Shown here piece after piece: positions 58,414 to 64,000 of a DNA stretch of 64,000 bases (position 1 is the stretch's first letter; each line of letters begins with the position of its first letter). Below the pieces are notes generated by a model. It did no database searches. It had not been told where the DNA came from and was given only the letters and a program-made list of their open reading frames with translations. The position numbers and the translations under genes are program-made. This stretch comes from Siphonodentalium dalli (lineage: Eukaryota; Mollusca; Scaphopoda; Gadilida; Siphonodentaliidae), in contig CP136061.1 of the NCBI GenBank assembly GCA_032622095.1, forward strand, positions 196,586,935-196,650,934. The letters are read 5' to 3'.

Positions 58414-58777
58414 TAAACTTTACTAGTTTTCGACTGATGAGGCCAAATAGGCCTATAAATAATTTCTAACGGTCTCCTGGATCAAATTCTCAGACCATCA
58501 ACTTCGGAGGCGGAACATTTTTGGATAACACTCGAAACTTTGAGCAGTGACACAATGTATCTGGGACGCTTTAATTTCCATGACAAATTGGTTATACCCC
58601 AAATATGTGGGTATTTGAAATAAAATGACATAAATTGACCGACATTTCTACAATAACCCACGAGAACATAATTGATTAAGCCTAGCTTATATTTATTTTC
58701 GGGTCTCACAGCCACAACACCAATAGAACAAACACGACAAGAATCAACTTCAGAGAAAAATTGAAACGCACGCCAAT

Positions 58778-59290
58778 TGGCTGCGGACACACGTATCACA
58801 GTAGCGATGGCATAGTAGGTGTGACAATTAATTATGGTACAATTTTGGTGACAATTGGTCGTCATATTCCTGTGCTATAGCGAAACATGTCGCCCGCCGC
58901 ACATTCACACAATGAGTCTTTTCCAAGCTCTATCAGGGTCGAGATCGACATCTCAATGATTTATCAAACCGAATGTCTTGTCGCTGTTGATCGTTACTCA
59001 ACACGCAATGTTATATTTTTAATGCTAACGCACAAGACAATTCTGGACGATCGGTCGTGCAATTTTATGTATCGTAGAGAATACAACGTGGCTAAACGCA
59101 ATGAGTAGAGATCAACCTTGATGAACCTCAATGGGTTAATTGGTCAATCGACTCACTGTACGAATATGCGGCGTGCGACACGACTCCCTATGGCATATAA
59201 ATTATGTTGACCAATTGTCACCAAACTCTACCATAATTAATTGTCACACCTACTATGCCATCGCTACTGTGGTACGTGTGTCCGCAGCCA
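58778..59290. mobile_element. TIR element with 80-bp arms, private to copy 2
   Basis: Left TGGCTGCGGACACACGTA and right TACGTGTGTCCGCAGCCA; pairing extends about 80 bp with few mismatches. Copy 1 reads CGCCAATACTAATC across the site. AT (or, counting the arm edge, CCAAT) is duplicated. The internal frame 58887-59108 (73 codons) is not recognised. Confidence 0.88.
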
Positions 59291-59720
59291 ATACTAATCC
59301 CTAATGTGGAATGAATGCACATTTTTATTTTTGGTTTAATCAGGTTTAATAGGGATATTTTGAAAGTCAGTATATATGGCCATAACCATCACATGCATGA
59401 ATGGACTTTTATGTGTGATATCATTATATTCTAATACCGTAATACGAACATGTTACAAATGGTAGTTGTTCAGTGGAAATAATGTTGGACATCTTTATGA
59501 CAAAATATTTCATGTACTGAATATTCAGACATCCTTATCAATCAAAGTGCAGTTTCAGCTACAATGTACATATGTAGGATCCATCACATGGACGCCCAAT
59601 CTACGCGTCAAATAGTCACGCATCTAACAACTGAATCTCTCTGTTATATAATATAATGCGCAAATACAAAGGTAACTATTATTGATATGTACAGTATAAT
59701 TATATATATTTACTTTTCAG

Positions 59721-59888
59721 AGCATATCCGGAATAGAGGCGTAAATGCCAGAGGAAGCTCCCGGTCCTCCCGGTCCTCCCGGTCCTCCTTTCGGTCCTCG
59801 TCCTTCCGGACCACGCGGCTTATTCGATCAGTCCCGCTAGTTCGGTCCACTCGCTTTGTTCGGACTTCCCGGTTAATCCGGGTGTCAA
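59721..59888 (+). CDS. Exon 2 (Arg/Ser-rich), TSP1 gene copy 2
   Basis: Acceptor TATTTACTTTTCAG, donor CAA|GTAAGT, 168 bp, phase 1-1. Compared with copy 1 it has three extra residues from a CGGTCCTCC repeat (GSSRSSRSSRSSFRSS against GSSRSFRSSFRSS) and one Lys-to-Arg change. Frame and splice sites are kept despite the length change, which supports a real exon. Confidence 0.72.
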
Positions 59889-60739
59889 GTAAGTACATAC
59901 ATGTCAAGTAGGCGTTTAAATTGAAAACATCTACCTTCTCCCGCAAAATCAGACTATTATATTATTCAAGGTGTGACGGAATATCATGGCCAAAAGTAGA
60001 ACATCTATATATATTTGTGTTGATATACTGTACAACAATACGTGTGAATGTGCCACACGAAAATAGGCCTTATTTAATGCTGGTTATAGTATAACACGCT
60101 TCATATCTAATTGACTCGTCTCTCATTACGAAATTGCTGAATTGTGTTGCACGGATTTCGTTTGGAAATAGAACATAGCTGTCTGACTGATTCGATAATA
60201 TTTCCCCGCCTCGGAGACTGAGAAATGTATGTCATGCATGACGGGCGGAGTTACTAGAAGTTTTAAAATCTAAACATCCTTATGTCAGATCAAATCTAGT
60301 ACATATACACGCAATTTATCGTTCTTGTCACATTAAAAATTAAATGCTTACGTATACGCTGGTAAATATGTGGTTCGGTTCCTGAATTTGATCACACCAA
60401 AGGGCAGACAAAGAATGCTCTGTCGTAATTTAAATTGAACGATGATTAATAATGGCCTGTCATATTTAACACACCTACATGTAAATTACTAAATCTTATA
60501 AAATAAAAATAAAAATATATATATATAGATACATATGCATAGAGTCGACAAAAATTCGAGGTGCAGAAAATAAACATATTTCAAAAATAGAAATCTAATA
60601 GCACTGAGCTTTGAAGGGTATAGATTCCTCGACTCAACTCAAATACATGTATATTCTCTCTAAAAGCCGAAGAAATAGTAATTTAGGGGCGTTAAATGTG
60701 ACAGGGAATCACTAAAATATTGTGCAGTGATTACTCTAT

Positions 60740-60910
60740 ATACTCAATGCATATATACGGCATATACCGCGTTCTACTCTACGCAATGGATCTATACGGC
60801 ATATACCCCATTCTACTATACGCAATGCATGTATACGGTATATACCCCGTTCTACTATACGCAATGCATGTATACGGCATATACCGCGTTCTACTCTACG
60901 CAATGCATCT
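60740..60910 (+). repeat. 39-bp tandem repeat (copy 2)
   Basis: Counterpart of 14955-15125 with four units. The palindrome GTATGGAACGTACGTTCCAT follows at about 60969. Confidence 0.9.
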
Positions 60911-61161
60911 TTATTACACGCTTGTTCCTAGAAATACGGTGTTATTGCTGTTCCATATTTACAAATCCGTATGGAACGTACGTTCCATACGCATCTCGTT
61001 GACGTCAAATGACGTAAATGACGTTCGCCTCAACCATGAAACTGGAACTATTTAAATAAAAGAATCATCACACATAACAAAAACCCCTGTATGAACATAA
61101 ATAAACCTTTAATCCTGTATTTTTAATGCACGGATTCTAGGACGCGAAGAATGTAATAAAA

Positions 61162-61319
61162 ACAGAACGACACGATGTGTAAATGGGTTTGTCGATATAT
61201 ACGGCACTCGTGCTGTCGCGGAAGGATAGAACTCGAGGCACAAGCGCCTCTCGTTCTATCCTTCCGCGACAGCACGAGTGTCGTATCGACAAACCCATTT
61301 ACACATCGCGTCGTTCTGT
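61162..61319. repeat. Long foldback in intron 2 (copy 2)
   Basis: Arms from ACAGAACGACACGATGTGTA pair to the right edge CGTCGTTCTGT with fewer mismatches than in copy 1: the left arm has GTGTAAATGGG, fully complementary to the right arm, where copy 1 has GTATAAATTGG. Confidence 0.88.
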
Positions 61320-61598
61320 GTATATACGGCATATACCGCGTTCTAGGGACTGTGTCACAGACATGTCCAACTATTTTCAAATTTTCGCACAGAAGTGAAA
61401 TAAACGCTGTTTATTTCTACATGTACCATACCAGGATTAGAACAGGAGTAGACCACGTGCAAATGATTGTTTTTGTTTGGAACCCAAACTTCGTGTTCAA
61501 AGTTGTATTTGTTATCACTTCAATGCGTCTTTCAAAAATGCTCGTAGCAAGGTAGTTCAACTATCTATCGACCTATAAGATGCAGCGAAAAGCGTATA

Positions 61599-62261
61599 TC
61601 TCATATATATTTTGAACACCTCTGTTCGTATGTTTGTTTGTATGTTTGTGTGTATGTCATTGATACAAATCTACGATTCTCGACCGATCGGGACAAAACT
61701 TGGTACATGTGTGTAGTTTGACCAGGCGGTGGACGTTGTCGTATTGGCGAGCCCGCGCGGCGCCCGTGCAGCGCATGCGCAGACGAGATCTCGGAAACGG
61801 GTGGATCTATCGACTTGAAATTTGCTATGTGAATGTATCTTGCCCCGGATACGAATTTTATCGCGTCGCCGAGCCCGTGCGACGCCAGCTTCGCGCATGC
61901 GCAGACGAGATCTCGGAAACGGGTGGAGCTATCGACTTGAAATTTGGTATGTGAATGTATATTGCCCCGGATACGAATTTTATCGGGTCGCCGAGCCCGT
62001 GCGACGCCATCTTCGCGCGTGCGCAGACGAGATCTCGGAAACGGGTCGAGCTATCGACTTGAAATTTGGTATGTGAATGTATCTTGCCCCGGATACGAAT
62101 TTTATCGGGTCGCCGAGCCGGTGCGACGCCAGCTTCGCGCATGCGCAGACCAGATCTTGGAAACGGGTAGAGCTATCGACTTGAAATTTCGGGCTGGGTA
62201 GAGCTATCGACTTGAAATTTGGTTTTTGAATAGCCCGGACAACGTCGGGCTCATCGGCTAA
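61599..62261 (+). mobile_element. Helitron, tandem member 1
   Basis: Preceded by A, starts TCTCATATATATTTTGAACA, then CTGTTCGTATG repeats. It ends with the hairpin GCCCGGACAACGTCGGGC, then TCATCGGCTAA. Inside is a 122-bp tandem repeat (CGCATGCGCAGACGAGATCT in each unit), about four units. A partial duplication of the 3' segment lies near 62190. No coding capacity; the many open frames come from the 122-bp repeat. Confidence 0.9.
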
Positions 62262-62893
62262 TCTCATATATATTTTGAAGACCTCTGTATGTCTGTCTGT
62301 TTGTTTGTCTGTCTGTCTGTCATTAATACAAATCTACGATTCTCGACCGATCGGGACGAAACTTGGTACGTGTGTGTAGTTTGACCAGGCGGTCGTCGTT
62401 GTCGTGTTGGCGAGCCCGTGCGACGCCCGTACAGCGCATGCGCAGACGAGATCTCGGAAACGGGTGGAGGTATCGACTTGAAATTTGCTATGTGAATGTA
62501 TCTTGCCCCGGATACGAATTTTATCGGGTCGCCGAGCCCGTGCGACGCCAGCTTCGCGCATGCGCAGACGAGATCTCGGAAACGGGTGGAGCTATCGACT
62601 TGAAATTTGCTATGTGAATGTATCTTGCCCCGGATACGAATTTTATCGGGTCACCGAGCCCGTGCGACGCCAGCTTCGCGCATGCGCAGACGAGATCTCG
62701 GAAACGGGTGGAGCTATCGACTTGAAATTTGGTATGTGAATGTATCTTGCCCCGGATACGAATTTGATCGGGTCGCCGAGCCCGTGCGACGCCAGCTAAG
62801 CGCATGCGCAGACCAGATCTCGGAAACGGGTCGAGCTATCGACTTGAAATTTGGTTTTTGAATAGCCCGGACAACGTCGGGCTCATCGGCTAG
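62262..62893 (+). mobile_element. Helitron, tandem member 2
   Basis: Starts TCTCATATATATTTTGAAGA directly after member 1. It ends with the same hairpin and TCATCGGCTAG, and carries four 122-bp units. Very similar to members 1 and 3. Confidence 0.9.
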
Positions 62894-63448
62894 TCTCATA
62901 TATATTTTGAACACCTCTGTTTGTCTGTATGTATGTTTGTTTGTCATTTATACAAATCTACGATTCTCGACCGATCGGGACGAAACTTGGTACGTGTGTG
63001 TAGTTTGACCAGGCGGTGGACGTTGTCATATTGGCGAGCCCGTGCGACGCCAGTTTCGCGCATGCGCAGACGAAATCTCGGAAACGGGTGGAGCTATCGA
63101 CTTGAAATTTGGTATGTGAATGTATCTTGCCCCGGATACGAATTTTATCGGGTCGCCGAGCCCGTGCGACGACAGCTTCGCGCATGCGCAGACCAGATCT
63201 CGGAAACGGATGGAGCTATCGACTTGAAGTTTGTTTTTTGAATAGCCCGGACAATGTTGAATTTTATCGGGTCGCCGAGCACGTGCGACGCCAGCTTCGC
63301 GCATGCACAGACCAGATCTCGGAAACGGGTGGAGCTATCGACTTGAAATTTGGTTTTTGAATAGCCCGGACAACGTCGGGCTGGGTAGAGCTATCGACTT
63401 GAAATTTGGTTTTTTAATAGCCCGGACAACGTCGGGCTCATCGGCTAG
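62894..63448 (+). mobile_element. Helitron, tandem member 3
   Basis: Starts TCTCATATATATTTTGAACA directly after member 2 and ends hairpin plus TCATCGGCTAG, followed by T at 63449. The 3' hairpin segment is present twice or more (63361-63380 and 63419-63437), showing internal end duplication. Copy 1 has GCGTATA|TTATTATA at 15816-15830 with no insertion, so the outer borders of the trio are exact. Confidence 0.9.
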
Positions 63449-63614
63449 TTATTATATATATGTATTTTGGAGCGCAGCCGCCAAGTGACTTTAATTTATT
63501 ATTGGTATAACTCTCCAGTAACGAAATATCGTGTGTTAAAACATCTGGTTATAAACATTACATCGTATGTTATATGCCATAACATGCAGTGATACATTCA
63601 TTATTAATTCATAG

Positions 63615-63758
63615 CTGGACACTGGACATCGTGGCACAGTGGTTACTGCAGTGTCACATGCGGCAAAGGTTCTGAGACAATAACACGGTTTTGCAGTGGC
63701 GGAATCAATTGTCTTGGCTCACCATTCAGCAGTCAATATTGCCACCGAGAGCCATGTG
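63615..63758 (+). CDS. Exon 3: TSP1 domain 1, TSP1 gene copy 2
   Basis: Acceptor TTCATAG, donor TG|GTGAGT, 144 bp, phase 1-1. The same six-cysteine TSP1 repeat as at 15989-16132, with CSVTCGKG instead of CSVTCGTG, NCLGS instead of NCIGS, and SSQYC instead of SSQDC. WxxW and the O-fucose motif are retained. The gene continues beyond the window; exons equivalent to 4-8 of copy 1 are expected. Confidence 0.92.
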
Positions 63759-64000
63759 GTGAGTCTAGCTATATCTACTGTTGTGTGCAGAGAACGTCAA
63801 ACTTGTTATAAGATTCACATGCCCTGCAGTTTACTACACATGTCGGGACATTGAAGATCTCTAATTCGGCGTAATTCTATAGGAATTTGATTACTAAATT
63901 CGATTCCAGCTGGAATAGAATTTAGTGCACGATGTTAATAAATTTCGTATACAATTTCGACGAATTTGAGATCCATTTTAGCTAATCACATTTTAGCAAG

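Larger units (their letters stand above)
50931..64000 (+). repeat. Segmental duplication, copy 2
   Basis: Direct copy of 5899-16374. Inserts private to this copy are 53443-53935, about 54064-54150, 56329-58413, 58778-59290, about 59912-60008 and 61599-63448. It continues past the window edge, where further exons of the paralogous gene are expected. Confidence 0.95.

Noticed and set aside
58482-58865. 127-codon minus-strand frame
   Set aside because: Spans the border of the transposon at 58778; the copy 1 equivalent (12668-12856) is only 62 codons.
61671-63488. Overlapping 75-106 codon frames rich in Arg and Ala
   Set aside because: By-products of the GC-rich 122-bp tandem repeat inside the Helitrons, open on both strands.
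1-64000. tRNA, rRNA or bacterial-type operon
   Set aside because: No tRNA-like boxes with a matching cloverleaf, no rRNA segments and no closely packed long frames were seen by eye; a tRNAscan or Rfam run would be decisive.

Overview
The window looks like nuclear DNA of a multicellular animal. It is AT-rich, has long introns with GT/AG boundaries, is packed with DNA transposons and Helitrons, and has thrombospondin type 1 (TSP1) domains encoded one per exon. A marine invertebrate, perhaps a lophotrochozoan such as a mollusc, is my best guess. That rests on repeat style and gene type only, and there is no decisive marker. No bacterial operons, tRNA or rRNA genes or CRISPR arrays were seen. Layout. 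1-5858: satellite array with a 527-bp unit that is itself a trimer of about 175-bp monomers. It contains an orientation switch and a 1.8-kb transposon. 5899-31758: one multi-exon gene on the + strand. Recognisable exons are a signal-peptide exon, an arginine/serine-rich exon, four TSP1 exons, a ten-cysteine exon and a last exon with a GPI-anchor-type tail. Every internal junction is phase 1. The product would be a secreted, probably GPI-anchored surface or matrix protein of about 410 residues, if no exon was missed. 31759-50930: no confident gene. The stretch holds Helitron-like elements, TTAA-flanked MITEs, foldbacks, short tandem repeats and a three-copy repeat family around 40-47.6 kb. 50931-64000: a second copy of 5899-16374 in the same orientation, carrying the signal-peptide exon, the RS-rich exon and the first TSP1 exon of a paralogous gene that runs off the right edge. 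The two copies differ mainly by large insertions. Each copy therefore supplies the empty site for insertions in the other, which fixes the ends of several elements to the base. The clearest case is three Helitrons in head-to-tail tandem at 61599-63448, placed exactly in an A|T site that is uninterrupted in copy 1. The main functional oddity is that copy 1 has AT where copy 2 has GT at the exon 1 splice donor, although all later exons of copy 1 look intact. Gene structure was read by eye from splice signals and reading frame. No alignment or transcript evidence was available.
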